Assembly (NCBI GenBank): GCA_003221435.1
Contig: QHRS01000041.1
Location: 8,614-18,075 of the forward strand
Length of the DNA stretch: 9,462 bases
From: Candidatus Rokuibacteriota bacterium
GTDB lineage: Bacteria; Methylomirabilota; Methylomirabilia; Rokubacteriales; CSP1-6
Direction of reading: 5' to 3'
In this document: positions 1 through 6,718 of the stretch, in pieces
Position numbering within the stretch: the first letter of the stretch is position 1
Layout of the letters: each line of letters opens with the position of its first letter
Made by a program: the position numbers and the translations under genes
Notes under the pieces: model-generated
Told to the model about the DNA's origin: nothing
What the model saw: the letters and a program-made list of their open reading frames with translations, nothing else
Database searches by the model: none

Positions 1-1
1 A

Positions 2-160
2 ACGCCCAGCCTTGACGACTGGGTGGCCTATATTGCGAACGGGGCCAAGACGGACAGGATCATCCTGGCCGAGGGCACGTCCGAGCGGAAGGTGAAGACT
101 ATGCTGTCCCGCCTGCAGATGATGTCGAAGATGGAGATCGAGAAGCTCGCGAAGGGGTAG
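2..160 (+). CDS. C-terminal fragment of an unrecognised protein (5' end outside window)
   Basis: The frame is open from the first bases of the window to a TAG at 158-160 and gives 52 residues beginning TPSLDDWVAYIANGAKTD. The tail is Met- and Lys-rich (SRLQMMSKMEIEKL) and looks amphipathic and helical. Residue composition is like a real soluble protein, without the Arg/Pro/Ala bias of shadow frames in GC-rich DNA. I do not recognise a family and the fragment is too short to assign a role. It ends 31 nt before the stop codon of the convergent PilZ gene, so the two share a terminator region. The start lies outside the window. Confidence 0.6.
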   Translation, partial: TPSLDDWVAYIANGAKTDRIILAEGTSERKVKTMLSRLQMMSKMEIEKLAKG

Positions 161-175
161 GGCGTCCCTTGAGAT

Positions 176-188
176 GGCCCGCGGGGCC
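176..188. terminator. Small GC hairpin between convergent genes
   Basis: GGCCC (176-180) pairs with GGGCC (184-188) around a 3-nt GCG loop, inside the 31-nt gap between the two converging stop codons. The position suits a bidirectional terminator. The stem is only 5 bp and there is no U-tract, so this is weak and may be chance in GC-rich DNA. Confidence 0.2.
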
Positions 189-191
189 GGA

Positions 192-482
192 TCACTGGAT
201 CAGTTCGTCTGTCCTGAGCGGGAGGAGCCGGTCGGTCTCGATCCCGACGCGATGGCCGCTGAGGTGTCGAATCTCACCAACACAGCTGACCTCAGCGCGA
301 TTCCCGGGGAGAACGTCCAGGCGATAGGAGGTCCCCAGGCTCAAAAGGGCCGTCGCGGGAGTGACCAGGCCAATGCCGTAGGCGCTGGCATCCACGGCAC
401 GCCCGATGATCGAGTCCCCGTCGATCCACAGGCGGACGGGCCACGAGACCCCAGTACGCTGATGACGTCGGCGTTCGTCCAC
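192..482 (-). CDS. Stand-alone PilZ domain protein (putative c-di-GMP receptor)
   Basis: This is a 96-residue protein made of essentially one PilZ domain. With the GTG start at 482, the N-terminus carries the RxxxR motif (R5-x3-R9 within DERRRHQR), and D31-A-S33-x2-G36 (DASAYG) gives the second c-di-GMP-binding motif, (D/N)xSxxG. The rest alternates in beta-strand style, as expected for the PilZ barrel. Family knowledge says such domains bind c-di-GMP and act as adaptors in motility, polysaccharide or transcription control; the partner here is unknown. I chose GTG 482 because AAGGA (494-490) lies 7 nt upstream. The frame is open further, and a TTG at 530 would add 16 residues but has a poorer ribosome site. 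A strong sigma70-like promoter lies upstream (655-683). The gene converges on the fragment at 2-160. Confidence 0.85.
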   Translation of the reverse strand: MDERRRHQRTGVSWPVRLWIDGDSIIGRAVDASAYGIGLVTPATALLSLGTSYRLDVLPGNRAEVSCVGEIRHLSGHRVGIETDRLLPLRTDELIQ

Positions 483-567
483 CCCCTGGTCCTTTCGAAG
501 CGTAGAGTCCCCCCCCTTGGTGCCTTCCAACTGATTCTGCCCTAATCACGCACCCGCGCAACACATC

Positions 568-607
568 GTCTGGCCGACCAGGCGGGCAGGGCGTGGCTCG
601 GCCAGAC
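568..607 (-). promoter_or_regulatory. 10-bp inverted repeat in the PilZ mRNA leader
   Basis: GTCTGGCCGA (568-577) is perfectly complementary to TCGGCCAGAC (598-607) around a 20-nt G-rich loop. If the promoter at 655-683 is used, the hairpin falls in the 5' leader of the PilZ transcript, about 85 nt upstream of the chosen start. It could be an attenuator, an mRNA stabiliser or a protein-binding inverted repeat in DNA. No clear U-tract follows it, so intrinsic termination is unlikely. Confidence 0.4.
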
Positions 608-654
608 CCCAGGGTGTACCGGGAGCCACTCGTTCCCGGGCCCTGAGATGACGA

Positions 655-683
655 ATTATGCTGAGTTTTGTCAGCGATGTCGA
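655..683 (-). promoter_or_regulatory. Sigma70-like promoter for the PilZ gene
   Basis: On the minus strand, TCGACA (683-678) matches the -35 consensus TTGACA at 5 of 6 positions. After an exact 17-nt spacer, CATAAT (660-655) matches the -10 consensus TATAAT at 5 of 6. The spacing is optimal and the element lies in one of the few AT-richer spots of the region. Transcription would start near 648 and give a leader of about 165 nt to the GTG at 482. Confidence 0.55.
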
Positions 684-700
684 GTGCATGGCTGTCAGCG
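669..700. repeat. Direct repeat TGTCAGCG x2, 24-bp period, over the PilZ promoter
   Basis: TGTCAGCG occurs at 669-676 and again at 693-700. One copy lies in the -35/-10 spacer of the PilZ promoter and the other just upstream of the -35 box. Two same-orientation copies 24 bp apart could be a regulator-binding site. An 8-mer pair this close can also be chance. Confidence 0.25.
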
Positions 701-803
701 GCGCGATCCACGGCTTCTGACCGCCTGCCCGTGCTGTGTCGCGTGCACGGCTCGTTCCGTACGTTGTGCGCCCTGTGAGTCTTAGGGACCGCGACGTCGC
801 AGG

Positions 804-816
804 AGGGGATTCCCCT
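804..816. promoter_or_regulatory. 13-nt palindrome upstream of the ABC operon
   Basis: AGGGGATTCCCCT is a perfect dyad centred on T810, ending 36 nt before the ATG at 853. It could be a small operator or a hairpin in the mRNA leader. It also contains part of a purine run (801-808) that resembles a ribosome site but lies too far from any good start. Function is speculative. Confidence 0.25.
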
Positions 817-852
817 TCGACAGTGGCGGAGAGGCACGGTACCATCGAGCCG

Positions 853-1788
853 ATGCTCGCAATCGAGGCGCACGACCTCGAAAAAACCTTCCGTTCCGGC
901 TGCCTCCGGCGGCGCGAGACGCGGGCGTTGCGCGGCGTGTCGCTCTCGATCCCCCGTGGCGCGATCTTCGGCGTCCTTGGGCCGAACGGCGCCGGCAAGA
1001 CGACGCTGCTCTCGATCCTGGCGACGCTGCTGCTCCCGGATCGCGGGCGTGCGACGATCCTGGGCCACGACCTCAGGCAGGAACCCGGCGCCATCCGACG
1101 GCGCCTCAACATGGCGAGCGGGAACGCATCGTTCCTCTGGAGCCTTCGGGTGGAGGAGATCCTCGCGTTCTACGGGCGCCTGTACGGCCTGTCGGGCCGC
1201 GCGCTCCAGTCGCGCGTGGACGAGCTGGTCGCGGTCTGCGAGCTGACGACGCACCGCCGCGTCCAGTACAACGAGCTGTCGACCGGGCTCAAGCAGCGGC
1301 TCGCCCTTGCGAAGTCGCTCGTCAACCGGCCGGAGCTGCTGTTTCTGGACGAGCCGACGCTCGGGCTCGATCCCGCCGTGTCGGTGCGCGTGCGCGCTCA
1401 GATCGCCGCCCTCCGCCACGACCGCGGCACCACGATCGTGCTGACGACCCACTACATGCGCGAGGCCGAGGAGCTGTGCGACGAGATCGCGTTCATCAAG
1501 GGCGGACGCATCCTCGCCCTCGGCACGGCCGACGACCTGAAGCGGAGGATCCGCGTCGGCGACGTGATCGCCCTGCGCGTGGACGCCGCCGGCGCAGCCA
1601 CGCTGGCCGCGCATCCCGGCGTTCTGAGATCGGTGACCGAAGACGGCTGGGTCGAGCTGACGGTGGACTCCGCGGAGAAACGGCTCGGCGAGCTGCTGCA
1701 GCGGCTTCACGAATCGGGCGCGGTCGTGCGGGACGTGCAGATCCGCGAGCCCCAGCTCGAGGACGTCTTCGTGGAGCTGGCCCGGTGA
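853..1788 (+). CDS. ABC-2 exporter ATP-binding protein (DrrA/NodI type)
   Basis: This 311-residue ATPase would energise export through the permease encoded next to it. Visible motifs in order are Walker A GPNGAGKTT (43-51), signature LSTGLKQR (142-149), Walker B LLFLDEP (162-168) followed by the D-loop LGLD, and the switch His in LTTH (200). The region where the Q-loop Gln normally sits reads NMASGNASFLW (86-96), with no Gln; I recall similar NMASGN forms in some ABC-2 ATPases. The C-terminal part (about 225-311) ends in LEDVFVELAR, typical of DrrA-like accessory domains. I chose ATG 853 because the protein aligns from MLAIEAHDLEKTF; the frame is open to 736 but the added residues look like noise. 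The ribosome site is weak. The stop overlaps the permease start by 4 nt. Substrate (drug, lipid or polysaccharide) cannot be told. Confidence 0.93.
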   Translation: MLAIEAHDLEKTFRSGCLRRRETRALRGVSLSIPRGAIFGVLGPNGAGKTTLLSILATLLLPDRGRATILGHDLRQEPGAIRRRLNMASGNASFLWSLRVEEILAFYGRLYGLSGRALQSRVDELVAVCELTTHRRVQYNELSTGLKQRLALAKSLVNRPELLFLDEPTLGLDPAVSVRVRAQIAALRHDRGTTIVLTTHYMREAEELCDEIAFIKGGRILALGTADDLKRRIRVGDVIALRVDAAGAATLAAHPGVLRSVTEDGWVELTVDSAEKRLGELLQRLHESGAVVRDVQIREPQLEDVFVELAR

Positions 1789-2573
1789 GAGAGGAAGCCA
1801 TCCGCGTCTGGGCGTTCGCGCTCCGCAACCTCCTGATGGCGTCGCGCAACATCTTCTTCCTGTTCGAGCTGACGTTCTGGCCGATGGTGGGCGTGCTCTC
1901 GATCGGCCTGATGACGCGGTTCCTCCGGCTCTCGCCCGACGAAGCGTCGTTCGTGCTGATCGGCACGATGGCCCTCTCGACCGTGCAGGTCTGCCAGCTC
2001 GACGTCTCGTACGCCGTGCTCTACGACGTCTGGAGCAAGTCGATGAAGCACCAGTTCCTCGCGCCGATCGCGGTGCGCCACCTGACGGTGGGGTCGTGGC
2101 TCGTGGGCATGGCGCGCGGGCTCGTCGTCTTCACGCTCCTGGCGGCGCTGGCGTGGTGGGCGTTCGGCTTCAACCCGCTGGCGACGGGACCCGGGCGGCT
2201 CGCGCTCTTCCTGCTCGGCTGCTTCCTGACGGCCTGGATCGTGGGCGTGCTGGTGTGCGCGCTCGTGATGCTCTTCGGCACGCGCGCCGAGGCGTCCGCC
2301 TGGGCGGCCGTGAACCTCGTCCTCGTCCTGGCCGGGATCTACTACCCGATCTCGGTGTTGCCGGGGCCGGTCGCCGGAATCGCTCAGGCGATCCCGCTGA
2401 CATACTTCCTGGACATGTTCCGGTCGCACTTCGGCTTCGCGTCCGAGTTCGCCACGCCGCTCGCGTGGGGCTTCGGGCTGTCGGCGGCCTACATCGGCTT
2501 CTCGCACTGGGCGCTCGGCGCGGCGATCAACCGGACGCGCCGGACCGGGCTCCTCTTGAGGATGTCCGAGTAG
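1785..2573 (+). CDS. ABC-2 type transporter permease
   Basis: This is a 262-residue membrane protein with about six hydrophobic segments, at roughly 24-47, 54-80, 106-128, 138-165, 170-193 and 224-247. The fifth segment runs into YYPISVLP and then IPLTYFLD, which is the pattern that marks ABC-2 permeases of the NodJ/DrrB kind. It should form the inner-membrane channel of an exporter with the preceding ATPase. The GTG start at 1785 overlaps the ATPase stop (GTGA), and GGAG at 1773-1776 sits 8 nt upstream, so translation is coupled. The frame is open back to 1476, but that part lies inside the ATPase gene and is rejected. No dedicated substrate-binding or outer-membrane partner is seen in the window. 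Confidence 0.92.
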   Translation: MREEAIRVWAFALRNLLMASRNIFFLFELTFWPMVGVLSIGLMTRFLRLSPDEASFVLIGTMALSTVQVCQLDVSYAVLYDVWSKSMKHQFLAPIAVRHLTVGSWLVGMARGLVVFTLLAALAWWAFGFNPLATGPGRLALFLLGCFLTAWIVGVLVCALVMLFGTRAEASAWAAVNLVLVLAGIYYPISVLPGPVAGIAQAIPLTYFLDMFRSHFGFASEFATPLAWGFGLSAAYIGFSHWALGAAINRTRRTGLLLRMSE

Positions 2574-2597
2574 TCTCGGGACAGATTCGGCGCGGAC

Positions 2598-3213
2598 ATG
2601 GGCGAGTCGATCTCCGCCTCATTCGCGAAGCTCTCGCCGACTACGATCTGCGACGTGCTCACCCGTGACCGCGTGATGGACATCGGTATCCGGCCGCTCT
2701 GGCCGGGAGGGGCCCGCCTATCCGGTCGGCTGCCCGCCGGGCGACAACCTGATGCTGCACGCGGCGATCTACCGCGCCGAGCCGGGATCGATCATCGTGG
2801 CGCAGGGGGGAGACAACGACTACGCCCTCGCGGGCGGCAACGTCTGCGCGGTGGCGCAGAAGCGCGGCGTCGTCGCCTTCGTCCTGGACGGTGTGATCCG
2901 CGACGTCGCGGAGAGCCGCGCGCGCCGCTTCCCGGTCTTTGCGCGGGGCGTGATGCCGTTTCCCGGCGCCAGGGACGCCGTCGGCGTGCTCAACGGTCCG
3001 ATCCGCTGCGGCCGCGTCGACGTGCGTCCCGGCGACATCGTGGTTGCCGACGAGGAGGGGATTGTCGTTGTGCCGTCCGCCCGCCCTGACGAGGTGCTGA
3101 AGGCCGCTCAAGCGAGAGCAGCGAAGGACGAAGCGCAGACACTCGAAGAGTGGGAGGCGGCGCACCGCGCGCGCGTCGAAGAAATTCTCCGGAAGAAGAG
3201 ACTCAGTGAATGA
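2598..3213 (+). pseudogene. RraA-like / HMG-aldolase family protein, frame broken near 2709
   Basis: The protein is split over two frames. Positions 2598-2708 encode the N-terminus, with FAKLSPTTICDVLTRDRV and then GIRPLWPG. From 2710 the frame shifts by +1 and encodes GPAYPVGCPPGDNLMLHAA, the motif DGVIRD (metal and substrate site of RraA/aldolase proteins) and PGDIVVADEEGIVVVP, ending in a Lys/Arg-rich tail. Together they make about 205 residues, the normal family size. In relatives about four residues separate WPG from GPA. Here they are missing with one extra base, so a net 11-nt deletion explains the break. Family members cleave 4-hydroxy-4-methyl-2-oxoglutarate-type substrates, decarboxylate oxaloacetate, or (RraA proper) inhibit RNase E. 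The start is 24 nt after the permease stop. Either the gene is inactive or the assembly is wrong here. Confidence 0.8.
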
Positions 3214-3220
3214 AAGTCAG

Positions 3221-3262
3221 TGCCCGGGGCACGGGCACCCGGGCTCCGTCCCGTCCGTGCCC
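3221..3262. terminator. GC-rich hairpins in the convergent gap
   Basis: GGGCACGG (3227-3234) pairs perfectly with CCGTGCCC (3255-3262) across a 20-nt loop. An alternative, TGCCCG (3221-3226) with CGGGCA (3232-3237), uses a 5-nt loop. The stems lie just after the RraA-like stop and about 50 nt beyond the transketolase stop on the other strand, as expected for a bidirectional terminator. There is no U-tract on either side, so Rho or stem-only termination is possible. Confidence 0.4.
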
Positions 3263-3311
3263 TGCCGCGACACTGCCGCCGCGTCCTTCTGTTGCCTGAT
3301 CTCAGTCCGAG

Positions 3312-4238
3312 TCATCGGTTGAGAAACTTGAGCACGCTGTCCGCGATGCCGGCGGGGTCGAGGCCATGCTTCGCGTAGAGGCCCCTGGGATCGCCCGACT
3401 CGCCGAACGTCGAAACGCCGAGGCGCCTGAGCGGCGTCGGCAGGACCTCGGAGAGCAGCTCGGCGACGGCCCCCCCGAGACCGCCGGCGACCGAATGGTC
3501 CTCCACGGTCACCACGTGGCCGGTCTTGCCCGCCGAGCGAAGGATCAGCTCCTCGTCGAGCGGCTTGATGCAGGCCGCATTGATCACCTCCGCGTGGACG
3601 CCCTCGGCCGCGAGCCGCGTCGCCCCGTCGAGGGCGTTCGACACGGTTCCCCCCGAGGCGAGGATCGTGACGTCCGTGCCGGCCCGCAGCACCACGGATT
3701 TTCCGAGCTGGAAGCGGTAGCCGGGCGGTGAGACCGGCTCCAGGGCCTGGCGTGTGAGGCGCAGGTAGAGCGGGCCCTGATGCCCGACCGCGTACGCGAC
3801 GGCCTGCTTCGTCTCCGTCTCGTCGCCGGGCTGGATGATCGGAATGTTCGGCAGCGCGCGGATGCACGCGATGTCCTCGAGCCCCATCTGGCTGTAGCCG
3901 TCCTCGCCGATCGCGATGCCCGCGTGCGTGCCGACGAGCTTCACGTTGGCGTCGGTGTAGGCGACGGACATGCGGATCGTTTCGAAGCGGCCCACGATGA
4001 AGCACGCGAACGAGCAGACGAACGGCACCTTGCCGGTCAGCGCGAGCCCCGCGCCGATCCCGACCATGTTCGCTTCGGCGATGCCGACGTTGAAGGCCCG
4101 ATCGGGGTGCGCCTTGGCGAAGCCGATCGTCATCGTGGACTTCGAGAGGTCGGCGTCGACCGTGACGATGCGGTCGTCGGTCGCCGCCAGCTCCAGAAGG
4201 GCCTCGCCAAACGCGGCGCGACTGGCCTTTGGCGGCAT
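3312..4238 (-). CDS. Transketolase, C-terminal subunit (split type)
   Basis: These 308 residues correspond to the pyrimidine-binding and C-terminal domains of transketolase. It should pair with the subunit encoded immediately upstream to transfer two-carbon ketol units in the pentose phosphate or carbon-fixation pathway. FNVGIAEANM (49-58) carries the Glu (E55) that activates thiamine diphosphate, preceded by DADLSKST (28-35). The C-terminal domain shows SGGTVSNALDGA, VINAACIKPLD and VTVEDHSVAGGLGGAVAE, the last being a signature of this domain in transketolase and DXS. I chose ATG 4238 because it overlaps the upstream TAA by one base (TAATG), with GGAG 8 nt before it; the frame is open to 4313, but that part overlaps the partner gene. 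It is the last gene of the minus-strand operon. A DXS-like or other two-carbon transferase specificity cannot be excluded. Confidence 0.93.
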   Translation of the reverse strand: MPPKASRAAFGEALLELAATDDRIVTVDADLSKSTMTIGFAKAHPDRAFNVGIAEANMVGIGAGLALTGKVPFVCSFACFIVGRFETIRMSVAYTDANVKLVGTHAGIAIGEDGYSQMGLEDIACIRALPNIPIIQPGDETETKQAVAYAVGHQGPLYLRLTRQALEPVSPPGYRFQLGKSVVLRAGTDVTILASGGTVSNALDGATRLAAEGVHAEVINAACIKPLDEELILRSAGKTGHVVTVEDHSVAGGLGGAVAELLSEVLPTPLRRLGVSTFGESGDPRGLYAKHGLDPAGIADSVLKFLNR

Positions 4239-5161
4239 TATGTCTTCTCCAGGCGTTCGAGTTCGGCGACGATGGCCGCGGTCGCCCGATCGGTTTTCAC
4301 ATAGTCGCCCCACGCCGCGTCACTCACGCCGAGGATCTCGCGGATGGCGCGGATCGCCTCCGCCGGCTTCGGCGCCCTGCCGTGCCACTCGGGGTCGTTC
4401 TCCATGAACGACACGCCCTTACCCTTGACCGTGTGCGCGACGATGAACGTGGGCCGGCCCTTCGTCGCCTCGGCCTGATCGAGGGCCTTGTCGATCTGCT
4501 CGACGTTGTGGCCGTCGATCTCGAGGACGGGCCATCCAAAGTCCTTCCACTTCGCGACGACCGGCTCGAGGTCCATGATCTTCTTCACGAAGCCGTCGAG
4601 CTGGATCTTGTTGTAATCGAGGATGAGGCAGAGGTTGTCGAGCGGGTGCGCCGGCTGGCCGAGCTTCGGCCCGGCCATCGCCGCCTCCCAGACCTGCCCC
4701 TCCTGGGACTCGCCGTCGCCGATGATGCAGTACACGCGGGCGGACGAGTCGGCCAGCCGAAGCCCGAGGGCCATGCCGACCGAGATCGACAGCCCCTGGC
4801 CGAGCGAGCCGGTAGCCGCCTCGATCCCCGGCAGCGCCGTCCGATCCGGGTGGCCCTGGAGCGGCGAGCCGAGCTTCCTGAGCGTGACGAGCTGCGACTC
4901 GGGGAAGAAGCCCGCCCTCGCCATGACGGAGTAGAGCGCCGGCACGCAGTGCCCTTTGGAGAGCACGACGCGGTCGCGCGCGGGCCAGTCCGGGCGCTTC
5001 GGGTCGAACCGCAAGCGGTTGAAGAAGAGGGTCGTCAGGATATCGATGACCGAGAGCGATCCGCCCGGGTGCCCGGAGCCGGCGTGGGCCAGCATGCGGA
5101 TGATCTGCACCCGGCACGCCCTGGCGGTCGCCTGGAGTCGCGCGGTGTCCGGCCGTGCCAT
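4238..5161 (-). CDS. Transketolase, N-terminal subunit (split type)
   Basis: This 307-residue protein is the thiamine diphosphate (PP) domain of a two-subunit transketolase. Key motifs are AGSGHPGGSLS (27-37), LSKGH (67-71), QGHP (102-105), GSLGQGLS (118-125) and the diphosphate/Mg motif GDGESQEGQ (148-156) closed by DYNK (182-185), where many relatives have an Asn pair. The length is usual for split N-halves. ATG 5161 overlaps the tldE stop (TGATG), with GGAGG about 10 nt upstream. The open frame continues to 5254 but lies inside tldE. The two halves together form one enzyme. Why it sits downstream of tldD/tldE is not evident, and co-transcription may simply reflect operon packing. Confidence 0.93.
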   Translation of the reverse strand: MARPDTARLQATARACRVQIIRMLAHAGSGHPGGSLSVIDILTTLFFNRLRFDPKRPDWPARDRVVLSKGHCVPALYSVMARAGFFPESQLVTLRKLGSPLQGHPDRTALPGIEAATGSLGQGLSISVGMALGLRLADSSARVYCIIGDGESQEGQVWEAAMAGPKLGQPAHPLDNLCLILDYNKIQLDGFVKKIMDLEPVVAKWKDFGWPVLEIDGHNVEQIDKALDQAEATKGRPTFIVAHTVKGKGVSFMENDPEWHGRAPKPAEAIRAIREILGVSDAAWGDYVKTDRATAAIVAELERLEKT

Positions 5162-6717
5162 CAGGGGAGGGCCTCCATGAATCCTGCGATCTCCTCGACG
5201 TGAATGCCCGAGCAGGCGATCTCGGGGGCGTAGACGACCTCGTCGGCCGCCCACACGAGCGTGCCCTTCACGTCCTTCGTAATGCCCAGGATGTCCCGCA
5301 GCACCTTCGCGATGTTGTCGTTGATCCGGAGCGTGTTGGCCTTGAGCGGGGCCGCGAGTCGCCCGTCCCGGATCACGTACGAGTCACCGACGACGGTACA
5401 GGTGAAATCGCCGGCGCGGAGCCCGTTGATCGGATACGTGTACCAGATGCGGCCGATGTAGAGCCCGTTCGCGACGGTCCGGATCAGCTCCTCGAGCGAG
5501 ACCGGGCTGTTGCCCTCGACGATCACGTTGGAGGGGCTCACGCCCGGCGGCGAATCGAACTGACGCCCGCCGCCGGCGTCGAAGCGGAAGCCGTTGCGCG
5601 GCGCGAGCGCTGCGGCCGCGGCGCGGGCGTCGTCGACGCCGAGCTTCTCGGCGAGCTGGGGATCGCGCAGCAGGCGCTGGGATTCGTACCAGTTCGAGAG
5701 GACGCCGGCGAAGACGCCGTTCTTGATGAGATCGGTGCGCCCGGTCGGCAGCCCCTCGCACGTGATGCCCTTGGAGCCCATGAGGCCGGGCATCGCGCCG
5801 TGATCGTAGATGTTGAGCAGGGGCGATGCGACGAGCTTGCCGAGCTTGCCGGTAAACGGGGAGGTGAGCGAGTAGATCGATCTGGCGCTGCAGGCCGGGA
5901 TCACGATGTTGTTGAGCAGGTCGGCCACGGGCTGCTTGCCGAAGATCACCGCATAGTCCCCGGTCGGCATGCGCACGCCGTCGGTCGCCCGGATCGCCTG
6001 GGTCGCGGCGTCGACGCCGGCCTCGTCCGTGAAGTGATCGAGGCGCGTGCCGGTCGACCAGCCGGACCCCTTCGCGTCCTTCGCCTCGACCATGGCCGTC
6101 ACGAACGCCATGATAGGGGTCGACTCGTCGGTCTGGACGCGTGGCATGTGGGTCGTCGCCACGGCGATCCGCTCCTGGAGGATGGTCACGTCGCCGCCGG
6201 CGATGAGGCCGAGCCGCTTGAGCGCGGCGTCGCTCGAGGCGAGATCGACCAGCGCGGACGAGGCGGTGAACGTGCGAAGGGCGCCGGTGACCACCCTCCA
6301 GCCGGCCTCCACGAGGTCGTCGTCGCGCAGCTCCAGCAGGCGGCGATCGTGGTAGTCCCAGAGCGTCCGCGCCTCGCCCGACGGTCGCGGCAGCGAGACG
6401 AACTCGGGATCGGGGACGGCGCCCTTCCGCGCTTTGTCGAGCGCCCGCTTCACCCCCTCGAGCGTGAGGTCGCTCGGCTCCGAGCCGAAGCCGATGGTCG
6501 CGCCGTCGCCCGACTCGAACACGACCTGCAGGCCGCAGGACTCGGTCGATTTCGGCTCCTCGACGCCGTTGCAGGGGATGTGCGACGTGTAGTTGAGTCG
6601 CGCCAGCAGGCTGCCGTTCGCGGCGACGAAGACCTCGCACTCGCGGATGCCCTTCTGGGTGCCGAGGTACTCGAGGCCGGCCTCGGCGGCCCTCGCGAGT
6701 TCGCGCGTGGCGATCAT
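5161..6717 (-). CDS. tldE: TldE/PmbA-type subunit of the TldD/TldE protease
   Basis: This 518-residue protein belongs to the TldD/PmbA family and is the non-catalytic partner type. It lacks the HExxxH motif that the neighbouring tldD product has. Recognisable family features are the N-terminal stretch with surface Glu/Arg (about 1-60), the central TGDYAVIFGKQPVADLL segment, IYDHGAMPGLMGSKG followed by CEGLPTGRTDLIKNGV (the family's 'D-x-G-x-P-T...LI-x-NG' region), and a C-terminal INGLRAGDFTCTVVGDSYVIRDG. TldD and TldE form a heterodimeric metalloprotease that degrades unfolded peptides and removes leader peptides from modified peptides such as microcin B17. ATG 6717 comes one base after the TAG of the rhodanese gene (TAGCATG). 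No Shine-Dalgarno is visible, so translation probably depends on ribosomes finishing the upstream gene. It ends overlapping the transketolase start. Confidence 0.9.
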   Translation of the reverse strand: MIATRELARAAEAGLEYLGTQKGIRECEVFVAANGSLLARLNYTSHIPCNGVEEPKSTESCGLQVVFESGDGATIGFGSEPSDLTLEGVKRALDKARKGAVPDPEFVSLPRPSGEARTLWDYHDRRLLELRDDDLVEAGWRVVTGALRTFTASSALVDLASSDAALKRLGLIAGGDVTILQERIAVATTHMPRVQTDESTPIMAFVTAMVEAKDAKGSGWSTGTRLDHFTDEAGVDAATQAIRATDGVRMPTGDYAVIFGKQPVADLLNNIVIPACSARSIYSLTSPFTGKLGKLVASPLLNIYDHGAMPGLMGSKGITCEGLPTGRTDLIKNGVFAGVLSNWYESQRLLRDPQLAEKLGVDDARAAAAALAPRNGFRFDAGGGRQFDSPPGVSPSNVIVEGNSPVSLEELIRTVANGLYIGRIWYTYPINGLRAGDFTCTVVGDSYVIRDGRLAAPLKANTLRINDNIAKVLRDILGITKDVKGTLVWAADEVVYAPEIACSGIHVEEIAGFMEALP

Positions 6718-6718
6718 G

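Larger units (their letters stand above)
483..852. other. Intergenic regulatory region between divergent PilZ gene and ABC operon
   Basis: These 370 bases separate the minus-strand PilZ gene from the plus-strand exporter operon. Long frames cross it on both strands, but they have the Arg/Pro-rich composition of shadows, and the extension of the ATPase frame upstream of 853 is not conserved-looking. Visible contents are the PilZ promoter (655-683), a 10-bp inverted repeat (568-607), a direct repeat TGTCAGCG (669-676, 693-700), a 13-nt palindrome (804-816) and a 45-codon Cys-rich ORF (648-785) of doubtful reality. I found no convincing sigma70 promoter for the ABC operon on the plus strand. Confidence 0.6.

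Noticed and set aside
736..852. Longer N-terminus of the ABC ATPase from ATG 736
   Set aside because: The 39 extra residues look unlike ABC proteins, and the domain aligns from the ATG at 853.
292..1710. 472-codon minus-strand frame across the intergenic region and ABC ATPase gene
   Set aside because: Gln/Arg/His-rich shadow with no motif; the plus strand here has Walker A, signature and Walker B.
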